From an uncultured Methylophaga sp. (GTDB taxonomy: Bacteria > Pseudomonadota > Gammaproteobacteria > Nitrosococcales > Methylophagaceae): 10,238 nucleotides of DNA. Each line of letters starts with the position of its first letter. The stretch's first letter is position 1. The DNA lies in contig CAMPHB010000026.1 in the NCBI GenBank assembly GCA_946885755.1, positions 1 through 10,238 on the forward strand, read 5' to 3'. Shown here in pieces: positions 1 to 7,946 of this stretch. The notes under the pieces were generated by a model. The model was not told where the DNA came from. It searched no databases and saw nothing but the letters and a program-made list of their open reading frames with translations. The position numbers and the translations under genes are program-made.

Positions 1-14
1 AGCTTAGAGCCGTG

Positions 15-38
15 TAAATTTGTTCCCGTTAAATTTGT
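15..38. repeat. Short direct repeat TAAATTTGT x2
   Basis: The 9-mer TAAATTTGT occurs at 15-23 and again at 30-38, a 15-base period. It lies downstream of the ung stop and may belong to the regulatory region of a gene beyond the left edge. No function can be assigned. A pair of 9-mers in AT-rich sequence could arise by chance. Confidence 0.3.
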
Positions 39-51
39 CATGGCGCGAATT

Positions 52-75
52 GTAGCCGATAGTGTTATCGGCTGC
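52..75. other. Stem-loop just downstream of ung
   Basis: An exact inverted repeat AGCCGATA (54-61) / TATCGGCT (66-73) encloses the 4-base loop GTGT. One further G-T wobble and one G-C pair extend it to 52-75. It lies 9 bases beyond the ung stop, where a transcript 3' end is expected. There is no T tract on either strand, so it is not a standard intrinsic terminator. It may protect the ung mRNA 3' end or terminate weakly. Confidence 0.5.
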
Positions 76-84
76 TGCGCGATT

Positions 85-768
85 TTAAACGCTGTCAGGT
101 AGTTGCCAGTCGATGGGCGTTTGCCCATGGGCCTGTAAATATGCATTGGCCTGACTGAAATGCCGGCAGCCCAAAAAGCCACGATGCGCCGATACCGGTG
201 ATGGATGCGGCGCTTTTAATACCAGATGTTTTTCCGTATCAATCATGGCGCCTTTTTTCTGTGCGTAACTGCCCCACAGCATAAACACCACGTTTTGCCG
301 CTGGGCATTGACGGTAGCGATCACTTTGTCGGTAAATTGCTCCCAGCCTTTACCCTGATGGGCATTGGCCTGATTGTGCTCAACGGTCAATACTGCGTTG
401 AGCAATAACACACCTTGCCTGGCCCAACTTTCCAGATAACCATGACGGACCGGCTCGATACCGAGATCCGTTTTCAGCTCTTTATAAATATTCATAAGCG
501 ACGGTGGAATGGTGACGCCGGTTTTTACCGAAAAACACAAACCATGCGCTTGCCCCGGCTGATGGTAGGGATCTTGCCCGAGAATGACTACTTTCACCTC
601 AGATAAAGGCGTCGTTTCCAGCGCATGAAACCAGTTGGCAGAATGCGGAAAAATCACTTTATGCGCTTGTTTTTGCTGCAGCAGAAAGGCTTTGAGCTTT
701 TGCATATACGGCTGTTCAAATTCAGCGGCTAATTCGGCTTGCCATTCGGGTGCCTGTTCCAGCGCCAT
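85..768 (-). CDS. ung: Uracil-DNA glycosylase (family 1 UDG)
   Basis: This cytoplasmic base-excision-repair enzyme hydrolyses the N-glycosidic bond of uracil in DNA. The 227-residue product has the family's usual length. Motif 1, GQDPYH at about 64-69, carries the catalytic water-activating Asp66; Phe79 and Asn124 fit the uracil-pocket positions. The [10 protein letters not shown] segment at 187-197 carries the catalytic His188 and leads into the DNA-intercalation loop. The frame is open for 27 more codons upstream to an ATG at 849. I chose the ATG at 768 because AGGAGA lies a few bases before it and the protein then begins where E. coli Ung does; the upstream extension has no family resemblance. 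The gene is monocistronic here and diverges from the HD-GYP regulator. His69 is followed by Gln70 where E. coli has Gly, a mild variation. Confidence 0.97.
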   Translation of the reverse strand: MALEQAPEWQAELAAEFEQPYMQKLKAFLLQQKQAHKVIFPHSANWFHALETTPLSEVKVVILGQDPYHQPGQAHGLCFSVKTGVTIPPSLMNIYKELKTDLGIEPVRHGYLESWARQGVLLLNAVLTVEHNQANAHQGKGWEQFTDKVIATVNAQRQNVVFMLWGSYAQKKGAMIDTEKHLVLKAPHPSPVSAHRGFLGCRHFSQANAYLQAHGQTPIDWQLPDSV

Positions 769-932
769 GGGTTTCTCCTGATATTTTTTGCAGCTAATGC
801 TAACAGGTTGTCCGGCAATGAAAAATCTCCGGATTCGACTGATAGACAAGTCTGTTGTCTGCTGCTAGATTTGAACATCGCTTCATATTGTTGCGGCAAG
901 GAAATTGTATCTGCGAACTCAGGGAAAAGACG
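769..932. promoter_or_regulatory. Divergent intergenic region ung / HD-GYP regulator
   Basis: This 164-base gap must hold the promoters for leftward ung and rightward regulator-kinase transcription. Both flanking genes have clear Shine-Dalgarno sequences: AGGAGA on the minus strand beside 768, and AGGGA at 921-925 on the plus strand, 7 bases before the ATG at 933. I found no plus-strand -35/-10 pair with good match and spacing. On the minus strand TTTTCA and TAGCAT, about 16 bases apart around 800-822, are a weak candidate for ung. An inverted repeat lies at 844-860. Confidence 0.5.
844..860. promoter_or_regulatory. Inverted repeat, possible operator
   Basis: AGACAA (844-849) and TTGTCT (855-860) are exact reverse complements separated by 5 bases. 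The left arm also forms an imperfect palindrome AGAC-AA-GTCT at 844-853. Position between two divergent genes is typical of a dimeric regulator site, but no regulator can be named and six-base arms can arise by chance. Confidence 0.3.
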
Positions 933-1979
933 ATGGACGATACTGCGCGCGTTCTGATTGTTGATGATGTGCCTGACAATATTCAGGTGGCCATGAATTT
1001 TCTCAAGGAAGAGCCTTACGATTTATCGTTTGCAACAAGAGGCCAGGAAGCGCTGGCGCTCATGAAAGCTCATGATTACGACGTCGTATTACTCGACATC
1101 ATGATGCCGGAAATGGATGGTTTTGCCGTTTGCAAACAAATGAAAGCCGATAGCCGGCTGCAGCATATCCCGGTGATTTTTGTCACCGCCAAAGTGGATG
1201 TTGATTCGATTTCACAAGGCTTTCAGGCTGGTGCCGTCGATTATTTATGCAAACCTTTTCACGCCGAAGAATTGTTAGCCCGCGTCCGCACCCATCTGAA
1301 TTTATACCGGGCGCAGCGCTTATTGCAGCAACATAATCTCAGTCTGCAAAGCAAACTGGAACATAACCAGCGCCGCCTGCTCAGTGAGCTTGAACAAAAT
1401 CAGATCGAAATGATTTATGTTTTGACGGAGCTGATGGAATCCACCTCAGATGAAACCGGCAAACATATTCGCCGGGTATCAGAGTGCTGCCGTCTACTGG
1501 CGTTATATCATGAAAGCCTCACCGATGAAGATGCCGATATTTTGTTTCATGCCTCGCCAATGCATGACATTGGCAAAATCACCATTCCTCATGTCATTTT
1601 GCACAAAAACGGCAAGCTCACGGATGATGAATTTGCCATCATGAAAACCCACACCACCCGCGCTTACGACATTCTCAAACATTCCAAACGCAAGTACACC
1701 AAAGCAGCCGCAATTATCGCCTATCAGCATCATGAAAAATGGGATGGCAGCGGTTATCCGCAGGGCTTAAAGGGCGAGAATATTCATATTTACGGCCGTA
1801 TCGTTGGCATCATCGATGTGTTTGATGCACTGTTGCACAAGCGGGTTTACAAAGACGCCTGGTCACTCGACGATACCTTTAATTACCTTGAGGCCCACAG
1901 CGGTAGTCATTTTGATCCCTACCTGGTGACATTAATGCTGGAGCACCGGGATGAGTTTGCAGCGATCGTTAATCAGTAA
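933..1979 (+). CDS. REC-HD-GYP response regulator, predicted cyclic-di-GMP phosphodiesterase
   Basis: A 348-residue cytoplasmic two-component output protein. Residues ~5-120 form a receiver domain with acidic pair Asp11/Asp12, phosphoacceptor Asp55 (LLDIMMPEMDG) and the conserved Lys in CKPF. Residues ~125-165 are a Gln/Leu/Glu-rich probable coiled coil. Residues ~170-345 form the HD-GYP domain: TGKH with His178, HDIGK with His211/Asp212, and HHEKWDGSGYP at 266-276, so the metal ligands and the GYP motif look intact. In the family, this domain hydrolyses cyclic-di-GMP to pGpG or GMP, and phosphorylation of REC gates activity. The frame is open upstream to an ATG at 855; I chose 933 because AGGGA precedes it and the receiver fold begins at once. 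Its 3' end overlaps the sensor kinase, its likely partner. The activity is inferred from motifs. Confidence 0.95.
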   Translation: MDDTARVLIVDDVPDNIQVAMNFLKEEPYDLSFATRGQEALALMKAHDYDVVLLDIMMPEMDGFAVCKQMKADSRLQHIPVIFVTAKVDVDSISQGFQAGAVDYLCKPFHAEELLARVRTHLNLYRAQRLLQQHNLSLQSKLEHNQRRLLSELEQNQIEMIYVLTELMESTSDETGKHIRRVSECCRLLALYHESLTDEDADILFHASPMHDIGKITIPHVILHKNGKLTDDEFAIMKTHTTRAYDILKHSKRKYTKAAAIIAYQHHEKWDGSGYPQGLKGENIHIYGRIVGIIDVFDALLHKRVYKDAWSLDDTFNYLEAHSGSHFDPYLVTLMLEHRDEFAAIVNQ

Positions 1980-4900
1980 ATTTTTTGTCTGCCTGATATT
2001 GTGCTGGCCGCTGTTGCTCAGCGCCGTAGAATTCACTGAAACCGAAAAAGCCTATATCGCCGCTAATCCGATTATAAAACTTGGTGCGGATTTCAACTGG
2101 GCCCCTTACGAATTTGAAAACGCCGAAGGCTGGCACGACGGCATTGCTGCCGATATGCTGGCTTTAATCAGTGACAAAAGCGGCCTGCAATTTGAAGTCA
2201 TTACCGATGTTTGGGCGCAAACCATGCAGCGGCTGCATAATGGCGAAGTGGTTGGCCTGAGCTGCGCTGCTGAAACCCCGGATCGGCGTGAATATCTGCA
2301 ATTCACCGATCCTTATATGAGTATGTCATTGGGTATACTGGTACAAACCAATCGCCGGGATATTCGTAGCATTGATGATTTGGCGGGCAAAGTCGTCGCT
2401 GTTAACCGTGATTCTTATCTGCATGAATGGCTGCAAAATCAGCATCCGCAGATTAAATTACTGCTGACAGACTCCAATGATGAAGCGATAGAGGCGGTAT
2501 CGTTTTCTCGTGCTGATGCCTATATCGGTAATATCGCTGTTGCCACCAGTATTTTGAAGCAGCGTTACCTGTCAAACTTACAGGTTGTCGCTAAAGTCCC
2601 CGGTTTAACCACTCAGACCAGCATTGCCATTGATAACAAACATCCGGTTTTGTTCAGCATTATCGAAAAATCACTGGCAGCCATCAGTCCCGACGAAAAA
2701 CAGCAGATAGTTGATAAATGGTATGCCGCGTCAAGCCGCGGTGAAGCTTTTCAGATTTTGCCGGATAAACCCTACTCACTGAACCTGACTCAGGCTGAGT
2801 TAGCCTGGATTGAACAGAATAAGCAGCTAAGCATCGGGGTTGATCCGTACTGGCCGCCACTTGATTTTCTTGAAGATGGTCAACATCAGGGCATCAGTGC
2901 TGATTATCTGCAAATCATCAGTGACATGACCGGGCTGCAATTTTCAGTGGCTGATTTAGCAGACTGGCAGGCAGTGTTAGATGCCGCGCAGCAAGGCAAT
3001 ATAAACCTGATTGCCGCTTTGTCACGCAATAATCAGCATGCCGCTTTTCTGGATTTAACCCAGGCTTTTACTGACTACCCGCTGGCGCTGGCAACCACGC
3101 AATATGGCTATTTAACGTCGCTTGATGCTTTTAACGGTAAAAAGGTTGGTGTCGTTAAAGGCTACTTTGCCGAATCGGTATTACACGATTTTTATCCGCA
3201 GATTGAAGTGGTGTATGTATCGAGTGTTCGTGAAGGTCTGGAAATGCTGGCCAGTGCCGATATTGATGCTTACTTCGATAATATCGCGACCATCAGTTTT
3301 AACGCGCTGCATACCGGACTGAACCACCTCAATACCTCAATTATTGATGAATATTCGTCGGCTCTACATATTGGCGTCATCAAAAATCAGCCGGAATTAC
3401 TGTCGATTCTCAACAAAGCGCTGGCCGCTGTCAGCGAACAACAGCATCGCGAAATAAATCAGCGCTGGATGTCTCTGCGCACTATCGAAACCACCGATTA
3501 CACACTGTTATTTGAAATTGCCGGTGTGCTGTTACTGTTTCTGCTGGCCAGTTTTTATTGGATCCGCAAGCTGCATAGTGAAGTGGCAAAACGCCGCATT
3601 TCGGAACAGCGGTTGCGTGAAAGCCAGACCCAGTTATCGCGACTCATCAATGCCATGCCCATGAGTTTACTGGTTACCGAAAGAGTCTCCGGACAGATTT
3701 TATTGGCCAATGATTACAGCTATCTGGAACTGGGTTTCAGTGAAGCACAACGGCCTAATCTGAGCGTAAGAGACTTTTACCACCCGCCCGAACAGCGTGA
3801 CAAAATAATCGAAAAACTGCGCTTTACCGGTGAAGTGCGCAATGAAATGGTCGATATGAAGCCGCTGAATGGCAATGTTATCCATGCGCTGTTATCGGTT
3901 ATCAGCATTGAATATCAGGGTAAACCGGCCTATCTCGGCTTTTTTATGAATATCAATGAACGCATTGCACTTGAACAGTCTCTGCTCAAAGCCAAAGCCG
4001 ACGCAGAAGCAGCCAATCAGGCCAAGTCACAGTTTCTGGCCAATATGAGCCATGAAATCCGCACCCCGATGAACGCCATTCTCGGTTTTACCGAGTTGCT
4101 TGATGAGCAGGTTAAAGAGCCACGGCTGAAATCGTTTATCAAAACCATTCAAAGTGCCGGTAATACGCTGCTGATGCTGATTAACGATATTCTCGATTTA
4201 TCAAAAATTGAAGCCGGCAAACTGCAGATCAGCAAATCGGCTGTCGATCCGCATCAGCTATTTGATGAAATCACCAATATGTTTGTCCTGCAGGTGCGTA
4301 ATAAAGACCTGTCGTTACAACTGCAAATTGCGGAAGATCTGCCGCATGGCCTTTTGCTCGATGCCACCAGGTTGCGGCAAGTGCTGTTTAATCTGCTCGG
4401 CAATGCGGTGAAATTTACTGATGAAGGTTATGTGCGTCTCAGCGTTGCTGCCAGAAATATCGACGATCATCTCAGTAAACTGGATTTGTATATTGATGTT
4501 GAAGACAGTGGCATTGGCATACCGGCTGATGAAATTGATCGGATCTTTGAATTGTTTGCCCAGCAATCCGGGCAGGATGTTCGTAAATACGGCGGTACCG
4601 GCTTAGGCTTGTCGATTACCCGTCGCCTCGTGGAAATGATGGGCGGCCAGATTTCGGTCAGCAGCAATATTGGTAAAGGCGCCTGTTTTTCGATCGTGCT
4701 GCCTGGGATCGATATTGCCGTAATCGCCTCTGAGCGCGAACGTCAGCAAAAGCTTGGCTTTGATGCGCGGCGTGTGCAGTTTCAGCCGGCGACCATATTG
4801 ATTGTTGATGATATTGACCATAACCGCGAATTGATTCGCCAGCATTTCCTGGATTCGGCCATCACCACAGAGGAAGCCGAAAACGGCCAGCAAGCGGTTG

Positions 4901-5481
4901 ATGCAGTAGCCAGAGAACTACCGGATCTGGTGCTGATGGATATTCGGATGCCGGTAATGGATGGCTATGAAGCTGCCCGGCGGATTAAAAAACAATACCC
5001 GGATCTGCCGCTGGTGGCGCTGACTGCATCGGTAATGCGTGATGAAAACGAAAGCCAGAAACTGCGCTTTTTTGACGGCTATCTGCGTAAACCTGTCTTA
5101 CGCCATGAACTGATACAAATACTCTGTCAGTTTTTAGCCAATGACCAAATCAGCCCGCCACGTGAAAAAAATGACCATGAAGACTTCAGCGGTCTCGATA
5201 ATCAGCGTTTACGGGAACTCACTAATGCACTTAAAGAAACGCCCTATGAACACTGGCAACGTGCGCGGCAAACCAACAGCCTCAGCGACATCAAACAATT
5301 TGCCAAGTCTCTGAAAACAGTGGCGGCTGATTATCCTTTGCCGGCGCTGGATCGTTTTGCCAGTCAGCTTAACGAACGCATTGAAGCGTTTGATATTCAG
5401 GGCATGCAACAATTATTACGTGAGTTTGATCATTTTCTGGACAATCTGCATCACACGCTTGCCCGGCAAAAAACCGGCTAA
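1951..5481 (+). CDS. Hybrid sensor histidine kinase, tandem periplasmic sensor domains (BvgS/EvgS-like)
   Basis: An inner-membrane kinase of 1176 residues. Order: signal peptide 1-25 (cut after LLLSA); solute-binding-type (Venus flytrap) domain 1, ~30-260; domain 2, ~275-505; membrane helix 519-538; PAS ~560-675; HisKA with phosphoacceptor His701 in MSHEIRTP; HATPase with N box ~Asn814/Asn818, DSGIGIP 852-858 and GGTGLGL 881-887; receiver ~948-1060 with Asp953/Asp954, phosphoacceptor Asp997, Thr1025 and Lys1047; C-terminal helices ~1080-1165. Domain 1 keeps the TPDR motif (Arg112) that binds the ligand carboxylate in amino-acid-binding relatives; domain 2 has His363 there. The C-terminal region aligns by eye with an Hpt domain but has Lys1119 where the phospho-His should be. 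The start overlaps the regulator gene by 29 bases; GGAG at 1940-1943 precedes it, and it is the only start that keeps the signal peptide. Ligand unknown. Confidence 0.95.
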   Translation: MSLQRSLISKFFVCLILCWPLLLSAVEFTETEKAYIAANPIIKLGADFNWAPYEFENAEGWHDGIAADMLALISDKSGLQFEVITDVWAQTMQRLHNGEVVGLSCAAETPDRREYLQFTDPYMSMSLGILVQTNRRDIRSIDDLAGKVVAVNRDSYLHEWLQNQHPQIKLLLTDSNDEAIEAVSFSRADAYIGNIAVATSILKQRYLSNLQVVAKVPGLTTQTSIAIDNKHPVLFSIIEKSLAAISPDEKQQIVDKWYAASSRGEAFQILPDKPYSLNLTQAELAWIEQNKQLSIGVDPYWPPLDFLEDGQHQGISADYLQIISDMTGLQFSVADLADWQAVLDAAQQGNINLIAALSRNNQHAAFLDLTQAFTDYPLALATTQYGYLTSLDAFNGKKVGVVKGYFAESVLHDFYPQIEVVYVSSVREGLEMLASADIDAYFDNIATISFNALHTGLNHLNTSIIDEYSSALHIGVIKNQPELLSILNKALAAVSEQQHREINQRWMSLRTIETTDYTLLFEIAGVLLLFLLASFYWIRKLHSEVAKRRISEQRLRESQTQLSRLINAMPMSLLVTERVSGQILLANDYSYLELGFSEAQRPNLSVRDFYHPPEQRDKIIEKLRFTGEVRNEMVDMKPLNGNVIHALLSVISIEYQGKPAYLGFFMNINERIALEQSLLKAKADAEAANQAKSQFLANMSHEIRTPMNAILGFTELLDEQVKEPRLKSFIKTIQSAGNTLLMLINDILDLSKIEAGKLQISKSAVDPHQLFDEITNMFVLQVRNKDLSLQLQIAEDLPHGLLLDATRLRQVLFNLLGNAVKFTDEGYVRLSVAARNIDDHLSKLDLYIDVEDSGIGIPADEIDRIFELFAQQSGQDVRKYGGTGLGLSITRRLVEMMGGQISVSSNIGKGACFSIVLPGIDIAVIASERERQQKLGFDARRVQFQPATILIVDDIDHNRELIRQHFLDSAITTEEAENGQQAVDAVARELPDLVLMDIRMPVMDGYEAARRIKKQYPDLPLVALTASVMRDENESQKLRFFDGYLRKPVLRHELIQILCQFLANDQISPPREKNDHEDFSGLDNQRLRELTNALKETPYEHWQRARQTNSLSDIKQFAKSLKTVAADYPLPALDRFASQLNERIEAFDIQGMQQLLREFDHFLDNLHHTLARQKTG

Positions 5482-5554
5482 ATCCCGAACCCTTGCTGCA
5501 CATTCGCGGTCATTGCATTAGACTATTTATGAAACCCAACGATGGCGACCAAAG

Positions 5555-5953
5555 ATGTCTGACAAACTGCAAAAAACCGATGCCCAATGGCAAGCCGAGC
5601 TCACCGCTGAGCAATACCGGGTTACCCGTCAGGCAGGCACCGAAGCACCGTTTTCCGGCCAGTATTATGATCATACGGCTGAAGGCCGATACCACTGTAT
5701 TTGTTGTGGTTCACCGTTGTTTAAATCTGATGATAAGTTTGATGCCGGCTGCGGCTGGCCCAGTTTTTCATCACAAATTGAACACGGAGTCGTCAGCCAT
5801 CACGCTGATCACAGTCATGGCATGGATCGAACAGAAGTGCGCTGCAAAACCTGCGATGCCCATCTCGGCCATGTGTTTGATGACGGCCCTGCGCCGACCG
5901 GTCTGCGTTACTGCATTAATTCTGTGGCCATTGATTTTAATGGCAAAAACTGA
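5555..5953 (+). CDS. msrB: Peptide-methionine (R)-S-oxide reductase
   Basis: This enzyme reduces methionine-R-sulfoxide in oxidised proteins, using thioredoxin. The 132-residue product is close to E. coli MsrB in length and has no signal peptide, so it is cytoplasmic. Zinc-binding pairs are Cys48/Cys51 and Cys97/Cys100. The catalytic Cys120 lies in RYCINSVAI, and Cys66 in GCGWPSF sits where many family members have the resolving cysteine. The ATG at 5555 starts the protein like its relatives, although the upstream bases give only a poor Shine-Dalgarno match. Nearby ATGs at 5529 and 5542 are out of frame. It lies 73 bases after the kinase with no clear terminator between them, so read-through is possible. 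The following GIY-YIG gene overlaps its end by 14 bases. Confidence 0.96.
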   Translation: MSDKLQKTDAQWQAELTAEQYRVTRQAGTEAPFSGQYYDHTAEGRYHCICCGSPLFKSDDKFDAGCGWPSFSSQIEHGVVSHHADHSHGMDRTEVRCKTCDAHLGHVFDDGPAPTGLRYCINSVAIDFNGKN

Positions 5954-6209
5954 CTGGACACTCTACATAGTTGAAGCCGAAAACGGGCACCTCTATACCG
6001 GTATTACCACTGATCTGGATCGCAGGCTTAATCAACATCAGACGAAGCGCGGCGGTGCCAAATTTTTTCACAGCAGCGCAGCCAAACAACTGGTTTATCA
6101 GGAAGCGCACCCGGACAGAGCCAGTGCCAGCCGCCGCGAAGCCGCCATCAAAAAGTTAACACGACAAGCCAAACTGCAACTTATCGGCAACCACACAAAG
6201 CAGGTATAA
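5940..6209 (+). CDS. yhbQ: GIY-YIG domain protein, UPF0213/YhbQ family
   Basis: An 89-residue protein that is essentially one GIY-YIG nuclease domain. The motif is split between Tyr9-Ile10 (WTLYIVE) and YTGIT at 19-23. Arg28/Arg29 and Glu67 ([10 protein letters not shown]) match the catalytic Arg and the metal-binding Glu of the superfamily. UPF0213 proteins are small stand-alone GIY-YIG proteins; nuclease activity has been reported for some, but a physiological role is not settled. The ATG at 5940 lies inside the msrB end (14-base overlap), suggesting translational coupling. The frame is open much further upstream to 5493, but that part is only another-frame reading of msrB. The stop codon TAA at 6207-6209 sits inside the -10 box proposed for the next gene. 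Confidence 0.9.
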   Translation: MAKTDWTLYIVEAENGHLYTGITTDLDRRLNQHQTKRGGAKFFHSSAAKQLVYQEAHPDRASASRREAAIKKLTRQAKLQLIGNHTKQV

Positions 6210-6210
6210 T
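6205..6210 (+). promoter_or_regulatory. Putative -10 box for ybiT
   Basis: A perfect TATAAT lies 43 bases before the GTG start of ybiT and overlaps the preceding gene's stop codon. Transcription would begin near 6217, giving a leader of about 36 bases. No good -35 hexamer is seen 16-18 bases upstream (TATCGG at 17), so the promoter is plausible but weakly supported. Confidence 0.5.
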
Positions 6211-6252
6211 GGGCGGTTTTCTCCGCTAAACTGCGCTTTATTCGAGGTTTCC

Positions 6253-7848
6253 GTGCTCAGCACCGCTAATATCACCATGCAATTCGGGGCCAAGCCCCTG
6301 TTCGAGAATGTTTCCGTGAAATTCGGTGACGGCAACCGCTACGGCCTGATTGGTGCCAACGGCTGCGGTAAATCGACGTTTATGAAAATTCTTGCCGGCG
6401 TACAGGAACCCACTTCCGGCAACGTCATGCGCGATCCCAACGAATCCTTTGCGGTACTGAAACAGGATCAGTTCGCCTACGAAGATCAGCGGGTCATTGA
6501 TGTGGTCATTATGGGTAATAAAGCCCTGTGGGAAGTACATCATGAGCGGGATCGCATTTACAGCCTGCCGGAAATGAGTGAAGAAGACGGTATTAAAGTC
6601 GCCCATCTGGAAGGGGAATATGCCGAACTGGATGGCTACACCGCCGAATCCCGCGCCGGGGAGTTGTTACTCGGCGTGGGTATTCCGGTTGAACAACACT
6701 ATGGCCCGATGAGCGAAATCGCGCCGGGCTGGAAACTGCGGATTTTGCTGGCCCAGGTGTTATTTGCCGATCCGGATATTCTACTGCTCGATGAGCCGAC
6801 TAACCATCTGGACATCAACACCATCCGCTGGCTGGAAGATGTGTTAAGCCAGCGTAACAGCACCATGATCATCATTTCGCATGACCGGCATTTTTTAAAC
6901 CGTATCTGCACCCATATGGCTGATATGGATTATGGCGAACTGCGCATTTATCCCGGTAATTATGATGAATATATGACGGCCTCGACACAGGCGCGTGAAC
7001 GTCTGCAAGCCGATAACGCCAAGAAAAAGGCCCAGATCAAAGAACTGCAGGAATTTGTCTCGCGCTTTTCAGCCAATGCTTCCAAAGCCAAACAGGCGAC
7101 GTCACGGCAAAAACAAATGGAGAAGATTCAACTGGATGACATCAAACCATCCAGCCGGGTCAATCCTTTTATCCGTTTCAATCAGGATAAAAAACTGTTT
7201 CGAAACGCCCTTGAAGTCAACAAAATCACCCAGGGCTACGAAGGCGAACATAAGTTGTTTGAAAATTTCAGCTTTATGGTCGAAGTTGGTGAAAAAATTG
7301 CCATTATCGGACCGAACGGTATCGGTAAAACCACACTGGTAAAAACGCTGGTAGGTGAACTGGCACCCAAATCAGGTGATGTGAAGTGGTCGGAAAATGC
7401 CAATATCGGCTATTACGCGCAGGATCACGACCATCTTTTCAAAAGCAATATGACGCTGTTTGAGTGGATGAGTCAGTGGGCAGCGCCAGAAGACGACGAG
7501 CAGGTGATCCGCGGCACACTGGGACGTTTATTATTCTCAGGCCATCAAATCGATAAAAAAGTGAATGTCCTGTCCGGTGGTGAAAAAGGTCGCATGCTGT
7601 TCGGTAAGCTGATCCTGCAAAAGCCGAATATTCTGGTGATGGACGAACCCACCAACCATATGGATATGGAATCCATCGAATCTTTAAATATGGCGCTGGA
7701 GCAATACGAAGGCACGCTGATTTTTGTTTCCCATGATCGGGAATTTGTGTCATCACTGGCGACCCGGGTTTTTGATATGGAAAATGCCGGCATTACCGAT
7801 TTTGATGGCAGTTATGACGACTATCTGAACAGTCTGGGTATCGTTTAA
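6253..7848 (+). CDS. ybiT: ABC-F family ATPase YbiT
   Basis: A soluble tandem ABC ATPase of 531 residues with no membrane segments; ABC-F proteins bind the ribosomal E site and act on translation. It matches recalled E. coli YbiT (530 aa) along its whole length. ABC 1: Walker A 34-42 (GANGCGKST), signature region APGWKLR at 157-163, Walker B with Asp180/Glu181 then PTNHLD. Linker ~235-320 is basic and helical ([28 protein letters not shown]), the P-site tRNA interaction motif. ABC 2: Walker A 353-361, LSGGEKGR 440-447, Walker B Asp464/Glu465, switch His in FVSHDRE. Both catalytic Glu residues are intact. The start is GTG: GAGG at 6244-6247 is 5 bases before it and the product then begins like YbiT. 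It is probably transcribed from the TATAAT at 6205 and ends at the terminator at 7862. Confidence 0.97.
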   Translation: MLSTANITMQFGAKPLFENVSVKFGDGNRYGLIGANGCGKSTFMKILAGVQEPTSGNVMRDPNESFAVLKQDQFAYEDQRVIDVVIMGNKALWEVHHERDRIYSLPEMSEEDGIKVAHLEGEYAELDGYTAESRAGELLLGVGIPVEQHYGPMSEIAPGWKLRILLAQVLFADPDILLLDEPTNHLDINTIRWLEDVLSQRNSTMIIISHDRHFLNRICTHMADMDYGELRIYPGNYDEYMTASTQARERLQADNAKKKAQIKELQEFVSRFSANASKAKQATSRQKQMEKIQLDDIKPSSRVNPFIRFNQDKKLFRNALEVNKITQGYEGEHKLFENFSFMVEVGEKIAIIGPNGIGKTTLVKTLVGELAPKSGDVKWSENANIGYYAQDHDHLFKSNMTLFEWMSQWAAPEDDEQVIRGTLGRLLFSGHQIDKKVNVLSGGEKGRMLFGKLILQKPNILVMDEPTNHMDMESIESLNMALEQYEGTLIFVSHDREFVSSLATRVFDMENAGITDFDGSYDDYLNSLGIV

Positions 7849-7861
7849 AGCACACTTCCAA

Positions 7862-7886
7862 GGCCCGCTGAATGCGGGCCTTTTTT
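7862..7886 (+). terminator. Intrinsic terminator after ybiT
   Basis: GGCCCGC (7862-7868) and GCGGGCC (7874-7880) form a perfect 7-bp GC-rich stem around the loop TGAAT, followed directly by six T residues (7881-7886). It begins 14 bases after the ybiT stop and separates ybiT from the SYLF gene. Confidence 0.95.
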
Positions 7887-7907
7887 CTTTCGAAAGCCGA
7901 TATTCCG

Positions 7908-7920
7908 TGCTAATTTAGCA
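7908..7920. promoter_or_regulatory. Palindrome TGCTAA-T-TTAGCA upstream of SYLF gene
   Basis: Perfect 6-base arms surround a single central T. It lies 26 bases before the SYLF start codon, where a promoter is expected; TAATTT at 7911-7916 inside it could be a weak -10, with no convincing -35 (TTTCGA at 7888-7893). A second short palindrome, CTTTCGAAAG, lies at 7887-7896. It could be an operator overlapping the promoter; no regulator can be named. Confidence 0.35.
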
Positions 7921-7946
7921 ATTCACCTACCGCTGAGGATTTTGCC

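Noticed and set aside
769..849. Longer ung start at 849 adding 27 residues
   Set aside because: The extension has no family resemblance, and a strong Shine-Dalgarno precedes the ATG at 768, which gives the normal protein length.
855..932. Longer start for the HD-GYP regulator at 855
   Set aside because: The extra 26 residues precede the receiver fold without match, and the ATG at 933 has a well-placed AGGGA.
5493..5939. Long N-terminal extension of the GIY-YIG frame
   Set aside because: It is the msrB coding region read in another frame, rich in Pro/Met/Ala without any recognisable domain; the domain itself starts at 5940.
6238..6606. Open minus-strand frame opposite ybiT
   Set aside because: It mirrors a strongly conserved plus-strand gene, has no ribosome-binding support and no family resemblance.
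6720..6745. Degenerate first ABC signature (APGWKLR) in YbiT as a possible defect
   Set aside because: E. coli YbiT has the same APGW form as I recall it, and both catalytic Glu residues are present, so this is normal for the subfamily.
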